The notes beneath the pieces were generated by a model that ran no database searches, was not told where the DNA came from, and saw only the letters and a program-made list of their open reading frames with translations. Positions 1-12,100 of a DNA stretch of 64,000 bases are shown in pieces. Position 1 is the stretch's first letter; the number at the start of each line of letters is the position of its first letter. The DNA comes from Macrocystis pyrifera (lineage: Eukaryota > Sar > Phaeophyceae > Laminariales > Laminariaceae): positions 13,508,022 to 13,572,021 of the forward strand of contig JASSKH010000014.1 of NCBI GenBank assembly GCA_031763025.1. The letters run 5' to 3'. A program made the translations under genes and the position numbers.

Positions 1-130
1 AGTAGTAGTAGTAGTAGTAGCAGTAGTATTAGGTAGTGGCAGCAGTCGCAGTAGCAGTAATTAGGTAGTAGTAGTGGTAGGAGGAGTAACAGTACCACCA
101 GTAGTAGTAGCAGTAGCAGAGAGCAGTAGC
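1..130. repeat. AGT/AGC trinucleotide tract
   Basis: Imperfect (AGT)n and (AGC)n run from the left edge, with interruptions such as GGTAGTGG. The rest of 131-294 shows nothing. Confidence 0.85.
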
Positions 131-298
131 AGCACTATATACTGTAGTAATAGCAACACGCAGTAAACAGAACAGCCTTTCAAGTAGTTGCCCACAGATG
201 TAACCCCTTTTACCAACGTACGCACTGAAAAACTATCCCACCAAGAGAATTCCTGGCAAAACCAGATGTTCCTGAAAAACAGTATGGTGCAGCCTTAA

Positions 299-370
299 CC
301 CGTTGTGGAGACGAACCACTCTAGTTATAGGTAGTTTTTCCCAAAAACGGAACTGGGGTCCTAAACGGGC
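299..370. mobile_element. Diverged copy of TTAA-flanked miniature element
   Basis: TTAA at 295-298 is followed by CCCGTTGTGG; the far end is AAACGGG next to TATAA. The inside (CTAGTTATAGGTAGT, CCCAAAAACGG) resembles the copies at 8794-8886 and 60694-60785. It is the oldest-looking of the three. The piggyBac link rests on the TTAA target and CCC ends. Confidence 0.5.
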
Positions 371-444
371 TATAACCTTCTCGCACGTTGCGCCCAAAGT
401 GCAACGTGACTAAGTGCAACATGAATACGAGCGCGCAGCATGAG

Positions 445-562
445 GACACGATGGCATGGTGATACTTGAGCTGCTGCACGCTTCCGTCCTTGCGCGGGAA
501 CACCAAGTAGTGATCAGAGTCAATTCGTCCGCAATTCGACGCGAGTCGACAAGGGAAGAAAG
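445..562 (-). CDS. Candidate exon, unrecognised product
   Basis: After TTTCAG the minus strand is open with protein-like content: CGRIDSDHYLVFPRKDGSVQ and QLKYHHAIVSSCC. No known domain is recognised. It could be another exon of the gene on this strand, or chance. No independent support beyond openness and an acceptor. Confidence 0.22.
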
Positions 563-1308
563 GACTGAAATCTTCTCGCGATAATGAGAAAAAAGCAAAA
601 GGCACTAGTCGTACGAGTGGGGGAGGGAGGGGGGAGGAGAGAGGCGGGTTGCTGCTGGCTGTGTGACTCCGGATCTGAGTTACGACTAGGGAGGATGGAG
701 AAAAAAAGGGAGGGCGAAAAAAGAAAAAGGATGCTGAAAAAAAGTGCTGCGCGTACACATTGGGGGCTACGCGGTACCCCACTCTGGCCCTAAATATCAA
801 CACACGTTTTATACTATTACTGAATGAAAAGGTTTGTTATATTCAAGGACATAATAGTGCATGCTTATTGGGTCGATCATGGGTTCTGATTCTACTGTGT
901 ATTACCATGGTCCCCCGTGTTAGGCGCTTCATGGAACCGCGCCTTGTCGCTGATAGGTCGATATATCTGAGCCTCAAAGAAACAAAATATGGAAAAAACA
1001 GTAACTCACCTGATACCTCATACATGACACAAAACAATACCAAACATCTACCAAAGCGAAGATGGCTTTCCACGAAATCTGCGAGATCTCAAAACCGCAC
1101 GTTATCGTATCACTTTGTGGCTGTTTCACCTTCATCTCAGAAACATGGTGTTGGAGAAAATGGGTGCACACCTCGTATGGAGGCCAGTGTTTGATCCGTC
1201 ATGTTCCCAAGATGTGAAAATCCAACCATCTTATCCCTTGAATAGTGGTAGTGGCAGCACAACACACCACCATCTTGTTGCCGCGTTCTTTTGTTCCGCA
1301 ACTATTTA

Positions 1309-1407
1309 CGGGGGACCACAGTATACAGGACCCATGGTACACACAAAAACCTATACATTTCCCTATTTTATATATCAATATTTGGCCCTATTAACCATGG
1401 TCCCCCG
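1309..1407. mobile_element. 99 bp CGGGGGACCA miniature inverted-repeat element, copy 1
   Basis: Terminal inverted repeats CGGGGGACCA and TGGTCCCCCG enclose an AT-rich core with AAAAACCTATACATTTCCC. Three more copies of the same length lie at 16543, 39853 and 63885. No coding capacity. A half copy of the end (CCATGGTCCCCCG) is also seen near 905-918. The remainder of 563-1308 and 1408-2025 is AT-rich with short ORFs that show no family features. Confidence 0.8.
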
Positions 1408-2025
1408 TCATATATATATACTTCGACGTACGACAATACATGCCCTGGTGCTCTATACAAGAACGATTACGTAAAATTTGTACGTATGACGTATAGCTGG
1501 TGCTATATACGATAACGATACGTATAACATTTGAAATATGTATGCTTCGAAGGATGCAGTACCATACGCACTGCTGCTGTTGCCCTATCCTTTTCGCTTT
1601 GGGTGGCGAAATAAATATGAGGAAGATAAAAGACCCACGAAGTGCTGCGATAACGTGCGGTCTCACAGCTCATGCTTTTTAATACCTGGTATTGTTTACG
1701 TATACATAGAATATTCACATACCAGGTCGTACCAGGGTATTATTTTTTTTTGGAAGTAATACCGGTGCAGTTGGGTCTGGGGATCTTTCATTTTCACCTA
1801 ACGGTGTTTTGTTTAGGGCTCCCGCCAAAGCGAGGGAGTATAAAATATGAAATCCAGTTTGGAAAAAAAAGTGAAATCAAACTCGCTTTTTCATTCGTGT
1901 AAAGACGCACCACCATCAGAAGGCTAGAATTTTATGGTACATCAAATTCGATTTCGGACGAAAAACATTCAAAATGTCAAAACGCTTTTTCGTTGTCCAC
2001 CAAATTCTGGGAGTTGATCCGACCT

Positions 2026-2142
2026 GAGGTAGCATGTGCACGGTGGGTCAACGTCTCCAGGGATATCCTGACGATTTTCTTGATGGCCTCGATGTCCACG
2101 GTCGGGTCAACGTGCCCAAACTCCAGTGGTAACAGCAGCCTG
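2026..2142 (-). CDS. Candidate exon, unrecognised product
   Basis: A minus-strand open stretch after the acceptor ACAACATCAG reads NRLLLPLEFGHVDPTVDIEA, then IKKIVRISLETLTHRAHATS, ending near CTCAG/GTCGG. The composition is protein-like with an amphipathic helix, and the entry phase 0 would fit PhoD exon 9. The sequence does not match the PhoD blocks expected next, so it may be a late PhoD exon after missing ones, or belong to a neighbouring gene. No family assigned. Confidence 0.35.
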
Positions 2143-3008
2143 TTCTGATGTTGTAACGGGGGCTATGGGTTAAATTGACGCGACACGAAATTTGAACGTG
2201 GAAGTGTGGTGAGCTTAATTAAGCTTGATTTTTACCCATCCGGCGGAGGATAAAAAAAAAAAAAAAAACGATGTCCACGGCCGAGGCGATAAAACGCGAA
2301 CCTCGACGCGAGGCCACCGGGACGACAGCCGTACCCTCGCTCACAGACCATAGCACAGCGTACGCCGGCGGTGGCTCCTCAAAAACGATCATGGCGGTCG
2401 CAATCCCAACTTTTCAACCGGCTCGCTGCGCCACATCACCCGGGAACCGAGTGATGGGCAAAAAAAAAACGGGAGGATACGCCCAAGACTTAACGATAGC
2501 TCCATCGCCGTCGCTGTCCCGCCCGTGGCATTTTAGGGGTCCCTCCGCCCACCCAAGATACCTACCCTGAGAGCGATTTCTTCCTATAAATATGCCTGCG
2601 CCGCCAAAAACAAAAAGACACTGGCGGCGGCGCGCACACGCCGAAGCACGCATTTGCTCTCGTACTCTTCGTCGGAGTTTGTCAGCTGAGTGCTGTGAGA
2701 CGTGCTGCGTTGTGTCGATTTCAGAAAGATGTGAACCAATAGTTCACTTATCCTTGCGATAGCACGCAAACAACTGTTTTTCATGAAATCAAATCCAAAT
2801 TGGATATTTTTGAATGGTTTTGTTTCGTTCCTGTTAATACCGGCCATTATGGTATTCTTTGTCTAATCGCTACCCCCCCCCCCCCCCGCCACCCCCCGCG
2901 AAGGAAGACATTGGAATAGATTACGTTAAGTCAAATACCAAGTCTTTATTGAATTCCGTTGCAATTCTGAATTTTATAGGACGTGAGAGGGATACGTGTA
3001 ACTTGTAC
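2143..3008. other. No recognisable gene or element
   Basis: Contains poly-A at 2252-2268, poly-C at 2873-2887 and the motif TTTTTACCCATCC at about 2229, which recurs at about 8905. A minus-strand stretch opposite 2414-2570 is open but does not look like a known protein. This is where the next PhoD exons would be expected. Confidence 0.5.
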
Positions 3009-3117
3009 CTGTGTTTCGCCAAGCATGGTCTTAGGATTTGCGGCGGTATCTTCGTCGGTAGGCAGGGACCGGTACTGTCGCGTGTCCAATATGAACAGCT
3101 CCACGGATTTTCCCCAC
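3009..3117 (-). CDS. phoD: PhoD exon 9, last recognised exon
   Basis: Completes an Arg codon, then encodes WGKSVELFILDTRQYRSLPT and DEDTAANPKTMLGETQ. RWGKxxELFxLDTRQYR and the M-L-G-x-x-Q block are hallmarks of PhoD. The acceptor is CGATTCAG and the donor GTACAAG at 3008, so the gene must continue in phase 0, but no later PhoD block (family GD-V/I-H region) was found in 1-3008. Confidence 0.92.
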
Positions 3118-6100
3118 CTGAATCGAGCAGAAGCGCACGACAAGCAACAAATGTTGGAAGAAAAAAAAACAGAGAGGCACCAACGAATCGACCAACGTTT
3201 TCTAAACAGAAGAGAGACTGAAACGAGTCAATCAATGATTGAAAAACATCGAGAGATAAGAACGAAACATCCAACGATTCGAATTTAGAGATACCATATT
3301 TAATCAACCAATGAACAAACGGACTAACAACGAATCAACCAATGAACGGACAGAACTTAACCAATGAACTAACGGAACAGCAACGAACGATGCACGAACG
3401 AAGTATCAATGAAGCAACCAAAACCGCCAACGGACCATAAACCAACCAATGAACGAACGGAACATCAACGAACTAACCGATGAACGAACGTAACATCAAC
3501 GAATCAACCACCAATGAACGCACGGAACAGCAACAAATCAACCAATGAACGAACGGCACGTCGACGAACCAATTATTGAATGAATGAAACAGCAACGAAT
3601 CAACCAATGAACAAACGGAAAAGCAACGAACCAATCAGTGAACTGACGGAGCAGCAACTAACTAATGAACGAACACAACATCAAAGAACCCAGGAAGGAC
3701 GAATGGAACATCAACGAATCAACCAATGAACGAACGCAACGGCAACAAACGAACCAATGCATGCACGAGGCATAAAATAATCAACGAATGAGCGGACAAG
3801 ACAACGAAGAACCAACCAATGGACAAAGCGAAAGCATAACCAACCAACTAATGAGAACATGAGGTGAAGAGAAACCAATCAATGGGCGAGCCTGACAGCA
3901 ACGAACCAACAAATTAACGAACTAGGTAAATAACAAATCAATGAAGTCGAATACGAAGAGGGCAAGAAAGGGAGAATAACAACAACGAACCAATCGATCA
4001 TGTACCAACCAGCCAATGAAGCACAAGGCAAAAACTGATAAACCAATTAACGGAAGAGGCGACGAATAACCGATAAGCACAAACGAATGGAAAGGAAGAA
4101 GGGCGGGACGACAACCAACCAAGCAACTAACCGATGGACGAACTAACCAATCAGTGAAGGACCGAGGCAAAGCTTCGGTCCGCCCATGATGACCGTGTCA
4201 CGATTGAGGCCGGCTGCTTCGTACCGGATATAAGTCGAGTCGGGTTTGTTTTCTCGGATCGGATTTGTACGATATCGCGCAAGCAAAGAGACTCAAGTAA
4301 GAGAGAGCGAGAGAGGAGGACGAAAAAAACAAAAGGAATCGCAGACCAGAGACCAAGCAACGCTGAATGACAAACAAAACACGCCCACCAGCATCAAAAC
4401 AAGAAACGATACCACTTTGTCCCGAAAAACAAGGACCGTTCGAGTATCTATATCCCAACGGTCCTTAAAGGTCCCCAACGGTCCTTACATCTCCGGACAG
4501 AGACATGAAAGAAAATACGTATATATAATCACCTAACGCTACGAACGGTAAGAGTCTAGCGGCGGCAAGGGATCCGTGGCCCTGATGGCGTTGTAAGTTG
4601 TTCCTGGCAAGAAAAAAACAATTCTGATTTGAGCAAACACACAAATACACACAAAAAAAAACTGAGGTCATGAAAATAACAGGCCGACCAAACGAAACAG
4701 AACAAGAAAGAAAATCAGTCCAGAAGCGAGAAACAAAAAACTAGACACTGATATATACAAAACGAAAAAAAAAAAAAAAACAGACGATGTGCCGACCTGA
4801 CGCTACGGTAGAAGTCTAGCGGCTGCGTCGGGTCCGTGGTGGCCCTGATGGGATTGTAGTTCAGAAACGCCTCCAGGCCGATGGGTAACAGGCTCTCCCC
4901 CGGATTGTCTGCCAAAAAAAACGATTGAGAAACCCCCGACAAGCAAACAAAAAACGATGACGATACCGAAAAAAAAGTTGCGAAAATTACGCCACACGAA
5001 AGCCGCTGTCGATCACGGGAGCGAGATCTTCGCATCACGAAAGCGGTCTGTCTTCGATCTCACGAAAACGATCTTCGATCACGAAAACGAGTATACGAAA
5101 AAACGCTTCTCGATCACGACAAAAAAAAGCCGATCAGAGAAACGACCACGAAAAAAATAAAAAATGAACAACAACACGGTCAGAAGGACTAAGGACCTCC
5201 CGACCAGGAATGAAAGTATATTTATGGGAGCACTCTATACGAGCAGGAGTACTAAACAGGGCTGTCAGGTGGCTGGAATTCACGGCCAGGTATTAGTAGC
5301 GCGTCGAGGTATGCCAACTGTCCGACTTTCCACTACAGTATGTTCCACACACGTATCACAACAAACACAATCTGCGCCACGAACACGCTAGCGGGATAAA
5401 AAAAAGCCAGAACCCCGCAAATAGCCGCACTCAGCGAACTGCAAGACACCTACAGCGGCCAACTAAAGGCCCAGTCGGGAACAATTAGTCAGCCAGCTCA
5501 CAGCCCTACTCCCACCCCTTTGGAGAAGGAGAAGCGTGAACCAGCACAAAATAGTCGTGGTACCTCCGACTGAGTGTATGTACAGCAGTGCAGCAGAATC
5601 TGGATTGAAGGCAATTTTTTGTTTGGAAAATACGGCACAGCAAATGTATCGGGGTGAAGAGAGGCTGAGCATGACAAGCATGATAAAGAGTGGCTTCGAA
5701 GGAGTTGCCATGTGTTCGGCGGCGGCGGGGTGTGGGGGGGGGGCTCACATGGCGGGGTGCTTCGCTCGTCGAAACCGGGGCCGAAATCGTCGACGACCTC
5801 ATGATCGTCCCACGTCATGAAGAACGCCTGGCTGCTTAGGAGTGTTTGGTCTGGCCGAGGGTGGTTTTGGTAGTGGTGGTAGTGGTATTGTAGTAGTAGT
5901 GATAGTAGTAGTGGTGGTAGTAGCAGTAGTAGCAGCGTTAATAGCAGCAGTAGTTGCAGCAGTAGCAACAACAGTCGTAGTACCAATGGCAGAAGTAGTA
6001 GTAGTAGCAGCAGTAGGAACAGCAGTCGCAGTAGCAGCAGCAGTAGCAGCAGCAGTCGTAGTAGTAGTAGTAGCAGCAGCAGCAGCAGCAGTATCAACGG

Positions 6101-9100
6101 CAATCGCAGCAGCAGACATGACAGTTGTGGCACATGCGGATCGACAAGACAAACAGGGCCGGGGGGCGGGCAGCGTGACGGGACGTTAGAAGAAACAGGC
6201 ACGCCTCTCAGCCTAGATAAGGGTCAAATATTACGAAACAACAACACCGATGGAAACCAACCCACCATCATCACCGCCACCAAACACAACAGCAATGCCA
6301 CCAACCCCAACACCATCAACACCCACCAAAACCCAAACAACACCAACACCACCACCACCACCACCAGCGTCCGCGAACAAAAGGTGCTTATCCTGATACG
6401 GAAGTACGGTGGGAGCGGACGAAATCATGGAACGAACGCAACAGTTTCTCACAGCCAGGGTCCTCGAGGTTGTATTTCCAGTGCGCCCAGAAGTTATCGA
6501 GGTCGGCGGATCGCTCGAAGTCCCCCACCACCTGCACGTTGCCTCCTAGCCCAGGTGATGTGCACTCACCGTCCCCTGCTCCGTCAAACCGCAAGACAAC
6601 ACAAGACGGCGTAGGGAAAACATGACGAAAATGCAGGACAAGACAAAAACCAGACAAGACAATACGGGGCAAGGTAAGGCGAGGCAAGGGAAGACGAGAC
6701 AGCGTGCGAAACACACACAGGACAGGGAAGGACGGCACGGCAGGGCAGGATGTAACATGGTGGGCCAAGCAGGACAGGACAAGACAAGGACAGACGGGAC
6801 AGGACAAGACAAGACGAGACGGGACGAGACGAGACAACAAAACAAGACAGCACATCCATAAATAAATAGCGCGCGACCGTTACGACGCGCACAATAGGGT
6901 TGTGAATGAATACGAATGGATTTCAGCGAAGCCGATTAATAATGGTTTTCCGATAAATCGGTTTGCATGAATTTCGAGTTAAATCGAGCCCTAGCCACCC
7001 TCCTCCGGCTAGTGACGCGGACCAAGGGGGTCAATATAACCGGTGAAAGACTTACATAAAATCGGCGAAAATCGTCATCTCTATTTTGAAATTCCAACTT
7101 CGATTGAGTTGTATCAACCGAATGAATCGTAAGGTCGATTCGCAAGATTGAATCGTAAGATAAATCGTAATAGTAATATCAGATAGTAATGTTGAACCGA
7201 TGGAACCTTACGATTGACTTTTGATGATGAGTCGGCAACGAATCACAGCCCTACCCCTCAGTCACTCACCATAAATGGCGTCCCCCACGTTGAGAAAAAA
7301 GTCGAGCGGGCCCACGCCGTTGATGACATTCATCAGTGGAAACCCTTCGTTGGCGTCCCGGCAGACGTTTTGCCCCGAAATGTCGCCCCCCCAAGCGAAC
7401 CTCACCTTGAATTCGGGTATTTAGCACCACCAATATCGACGTCAAGATCAACACCAACAGCAGCATCAGTATCAATATCAACATCAATGTCAACGTCAAC
7501 ATTGCACGCCGGAAACAAAATTCCAGTGGGGGGAAGAGGGGGGGGTGGGGGCGAGAGAGAGGATGGGGGAGGAGTTAAGGGAAAGGGGGGGGGGGGGGGG
7601 GGGGGTTGCTCTCATTGTCATGCATGGCCGTAGTCGTATGACCATATACGCTGGCATCCCTACAATGCCGGGACGGAGCACGTCGGGTTTTCACCGACCA
7701 GGCAGACATTGCTTGCGCCAAGCGCGAAGTGCCGTGAGGTGTTGGAAGAGTCGCATGAAGGGTGAGCTGCATCCTACCAAGAACCGCTTGTGAGGCGGAT
7801 TTTCTTGGAGCATATGAATGACAGCATCAATCTATTGACGTACTTTCTGGTGTGAACACTTCCAGAGACAGCAATGGATTTACTATGTAACTGCCTCGTG
7901 GGTGCCTCACCGTATACACATTACGTGATACGATCATCTCCCTTGTGCGAAGTAAAGGTTCTCTCCGCACAAAAATGATCTAGCTTGACCGCCAGCCGTG
8001 GTAACCGCCTAAAAAAAACTAAACACACGGTACCCTGGCTGTCTAGCTCACGCAGTGAGAGGCGTGTTTTACAGCGGCGTCACCAACCGACACCAACCCA
8101 ACCTATATATATACCAGGTGTATAATATAGGAGGGGGGAGGGGGGGGGTTTACTTGATATCATACATGACCGTAGTCGTATGACCATAGACCGATGGGGA
8201 GGGGGTGCTCATTTGTTGCTAGCCTTTGCCATTTGACTATTGACCACGCATCCCTTTTGAGACGGAGCACCGTTCCTACGCCAAATAGAGACACCTCCAA
8301 CAACTGAGCGTTTATTGCGATGTTTCCATGTATGACATAGAAACGTTTTGCTCGTCTTATTCCCTTCCTGTTGGGGAAGGGGGGGGGTACTCACTCAGTA
8401 TCATCATGCATGGCCGTAGTGATACGACCATAGACCCTCGCATCTCTACAAAGCACGGACGGAAGCACGTCGCGCTTTCACCTATCAGGCAGACATTGCT
8501 CGCACGAAGCGCGAAGCGCCGTGAGGAGTTGAGCAAGTCGCATGGAAGGGTTGGGCCGACCTCATGTTTGCCGCAGGGACAAGCGCAGATGTTCATTCGC
8601 TCTGTCTTTCCATGATTTCACAAATATTGAATTCCATGATCCAATGTCTGCAAATAGACATTTCGTCCCGACGAAGAACTCGCCCTAATCGGTTCATGAC
8701 TGCCATGCCTTGTTCGCGTCACGATTTCGCCCATTCGTGCGTGCAACGGCATCACGTTTGTGCTCTACAACCGAGAAAGTGTGGCGAGCTTAACCCTTTC
8801 AGGACTGCAGTCCCGTTTTGAGGACAAACTACTTATAATTAGAGTGCTTTGTCCCCAAAACGGGACTGCAGTTTGCCACAAAAGGTTAACTAAAACTTTT
8901 GCATTTTTACCCATCCGCCGGGGGAGAAAAAAACAAAATAAACGCAAAAAAGTTCGTTTCATTGCATGCTGCTTCGACTTTTTCGTGCCATAATTTCGGG
9001 TTCTCGTTGCACTGTTTTGTTCCATGATTTCGGGACCAGGTTTTTTTTCCGTGAACTTTCCATCATTCCGTTCCGTTAGTTCGGCGATTCGGTTTGTTTG

Positions 9101-12100
9101 TTCCTGAAAAATCGTTGGTATTATTTCATGGTTTCATTCGGTGGTTTCACGGTATCCCTCATTTGATTACCTCACTCGTTGGTTTGATACCAGATTTCGC
9201 CCGTTTGCTCCACGGTTCCGTCCGTTCCTTCCATGACTTGTTTCGCTCGTTTGTTCCATGATTTGGTTTGGTCGATCGCTCGTTCGGCTCACCATTCCGT
9301 TCATTCGTTCCAAGACTAGCTTTTAATGGCGACGAAATCCATCAACTAAACGACAGCAACAACCCAAATCGATAACAACAGCAGCAGCACCATCAACAGC
9401 AATCTTATCAACAACACTAGTAACACAACAGCAGCATCAGCCTCAACAACGTTACTTCCGCATTCGACAGGGTGGGCGGGCGTGCCAAAAAAATGTACCA
9501 ACACGTTGCAACATGCCAATCCGCAGCGCAGCAGGCAGTCATCCCGCCCCTCCCCTCCTAAAAAATGCCCCCTACATCTACAACAACTATTTCTCCCAAA
9601 ACCAGAAAACAATGTAGAACACGCGCGATCGTGGTATCACATAGCTAACAAAAGCTGAGTATCGACCTACGAGTTTTCTGTAGAACTAACAGCTGCCGCA
9701 GGCAACCAGGACTACTATGCTAGAAGTACTAGAAGCAACAACCGTCGCACGACGCTCTGATTTTTTTGTCTCCCCCCGCGCCCACTCGGACCTCCGCCCG
9801 TGCACATCTCGGAGGCGGCGTTACCGACGGTACCGGTCATAAACGCCTCCCTGTAACGATTTAACGCCCAACTCCGTCGGCGTCGAAACCGGTGAGATAG
9901 ATATTCGCATGTGGCTGGTGATACGACTGCTGAGCTACGCCAGGCAGTCCACACAAGAGGGAAGCACTCAAGCGGCGTCACCCGACCACAACTGGTGGCA
10001 CGAGCTTCGAGGTCCGGAGAGTTGTTGAAAAGAAACGGTGCTGAAAGGCCAGTTGTGTCGATCGCGGGCGGTCTCGAAGAGGAGACGATGCTGAGAAGAT
10101 GACGAGAACAGGCGAAAGTGCGTGATGGGCGACCAATCGAGCGATCACAACATCACAGCTCAACCAACACAAAAGCAGAAAACAGGATCCTCGACTTGAA
10201 ATGCGGCACAGACCCTGCAGCTACAGCAAAAAAAAAACAAGTTCGGGGGTACACTTCGAAACTTCGAACCGGAATTTTCGGGGTTCCACCGGACATGAAA
10301 CCGTGAGAACTGATCCCACATTCTGAACTCACTGCTACTCGTATAACAGCTCATTACGCTGCTGTCCTCTACGAATTATCGGTACATCAGACGACCATGT
10401 CACCAAGAGCAACTCGATCGGTTACTGACCCTGCTTGGTAGCAAATCAGCTATGTCCTCAATACGACCCCGCGATGGACGGGACAAAAGGTGGAGTTGCT
10501 GTTCAACTATCAAGCCTATTCTCCAACAACTTGGTTCTACAACAGTACCGAACTCTTTTTGCTGGATGGATATAACCAGTGTCATTGACCATCTCGTTTC
10601 GATGTCCCGAACATTCTGACTCTCTCTGTTTGGTCATTATACTTGCATGCACTACTTGTCTGCATATTCGCGAAGTGGGATTCGTTGCCACGAAGCAACA
10701 AATTTTCACTCGTACTCCTTTGCCGCGAGTTGTTGGGGGTGTCACTGCACATGAAACCTGAAGAACTGATCCCACGTTCTGAACGCACTGCTACTCGTGC
10801 AACAGCTCAATACACTGCTGTGCTCTGCGAACTGCATCCGATGACTACTGCTGTTGGGTAGCAACGTACAGTAGCAATGCATCCTAAATACTCAACACCA
10901 CGCTTCGTAGCGCACCCGCATTAAAAAAAAATGTTGCCACTCGAGCTTTGTGAAAGCTTGAGGTATCGATAATTTGGTCGTAACTCAAGGCGGACACATG
11001 GGGGAAAAAAAAAAAAAAATGATTCCGGAAAAATAGTCCCCGTTTGATATTCACATGATAGTCCAAACGGGGGCAATACTACCCGTCAGAGTGGTACCTG
11101 GAAATACATATGGTACGCGCCAAACGGGGGCAATACTACCCGTCAGAGTGGTACCTGGAAATACATATGGTACGCGCCAGGTTAGTGATGGAAGCTAGCC
11201 AGTATCGAGCTCGATACGATACCGATAATCGGCAAATCTAGTTGATGTTCGTCAGCAAACAGGATACGGAGATGGAGGGCCAAAAACGGACTCGATACCA
11301 TATGGACAATCGATCGACAGTTCGATACGAACTGTCGATTGATGTATGAAACAATATCGACACAAAATCCAACCCTGCATTGCACTACTTACTCATCTAA
11401 AGACGAAGAAAATTGGGAGGAAAAGCATCATGGGACAAACCCCTCTCCCCCCTCCCCTTCTTCCCCCCCTCCCCCCCCCCCTCTCGACCCCTTACCGCTC
11501 TGGTCGCGGCAGGTCTTGGTGCGGTCGTGAACGTCGCGGAGGCTGACTTGCTGCTACCGCTCGCCGTGGAGGAACTCGGAGTTGAATTTTCCGACGAGGC
11601 AACTGATGGGTTGAAGACGACTTCGACCTCGTAGCACGTCTCCTCCGTCAGCCCAGAAAGGTCCACCTGATGCGCAACATGTATATACAGCAGCAGTTTC
11701 GGCAGGCGGCAGCGCTCTCGTAATCTCAATAGATATTTTTCGATGTTGTTTTGGTGTTTTTCCAACGCTTTTATTACTTGGTCTCCTCGAAAATACGCAA
11801 TTGGATAGGTATCTAGTATTGACTACTTCTAGTTTTTTACTTGATGGCAGAGGTGCATGGTTCAAAAAATACAAGTACGAGTACGACACCGTACTCCTGA
11901 AATGTTCATAAATGAACAACAAACGTGCAGCCCTGCCTCTATATAGATAAAACGTTATTCTTTCGTCTCTCCGAAACAAACAAGCAAAAAAATACATACC
12001 AGTACCTGGTAGTATACAGTATACTTATTGCTGTCTCTCGAAGTGGCGACACCAGAAAACAAGGTCGATTAAAATGACGCTGTCATCCATGTGCAAAAAA

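Noticed and set aside
2414..2570. Next PhoD exon on the minus strand (GRYLGWAEGPLKCHG...)
   Set aside because: It follows an acceptor and is in phase, but it has none of the residues expected after the MLGETQ block.
3300..4160. CRISPR array
   Set aside because: Units are degenerate, of variable length, without constant repeats or unique spacers, and the DNA is eukaryotic.
5498..6202. Long ORFs rich in Leu, Ala or Val on both strands
   Set aside because: Products of the AGT/AGC tract; only the short segment 5749-5831 on the minus strand is coding (PhoD exon 7).
6451..6456. GTGAGA as the exon 6 donor of PhoD
   Set aside because: A better donor match, but it breaks the frame to exon 7 and shortens a conserved spacing; the weaker site at 6433 keeps both.
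6384..6614. Plus-strand ORF over the CAC tract
   Set aside because: Antisense shadow of PhoD exon 6.
7214..7633. Plus-strand ORF of 139 codons
   Set aside because: Antisense of PhoD exon 5 plus low-complexity sequence.
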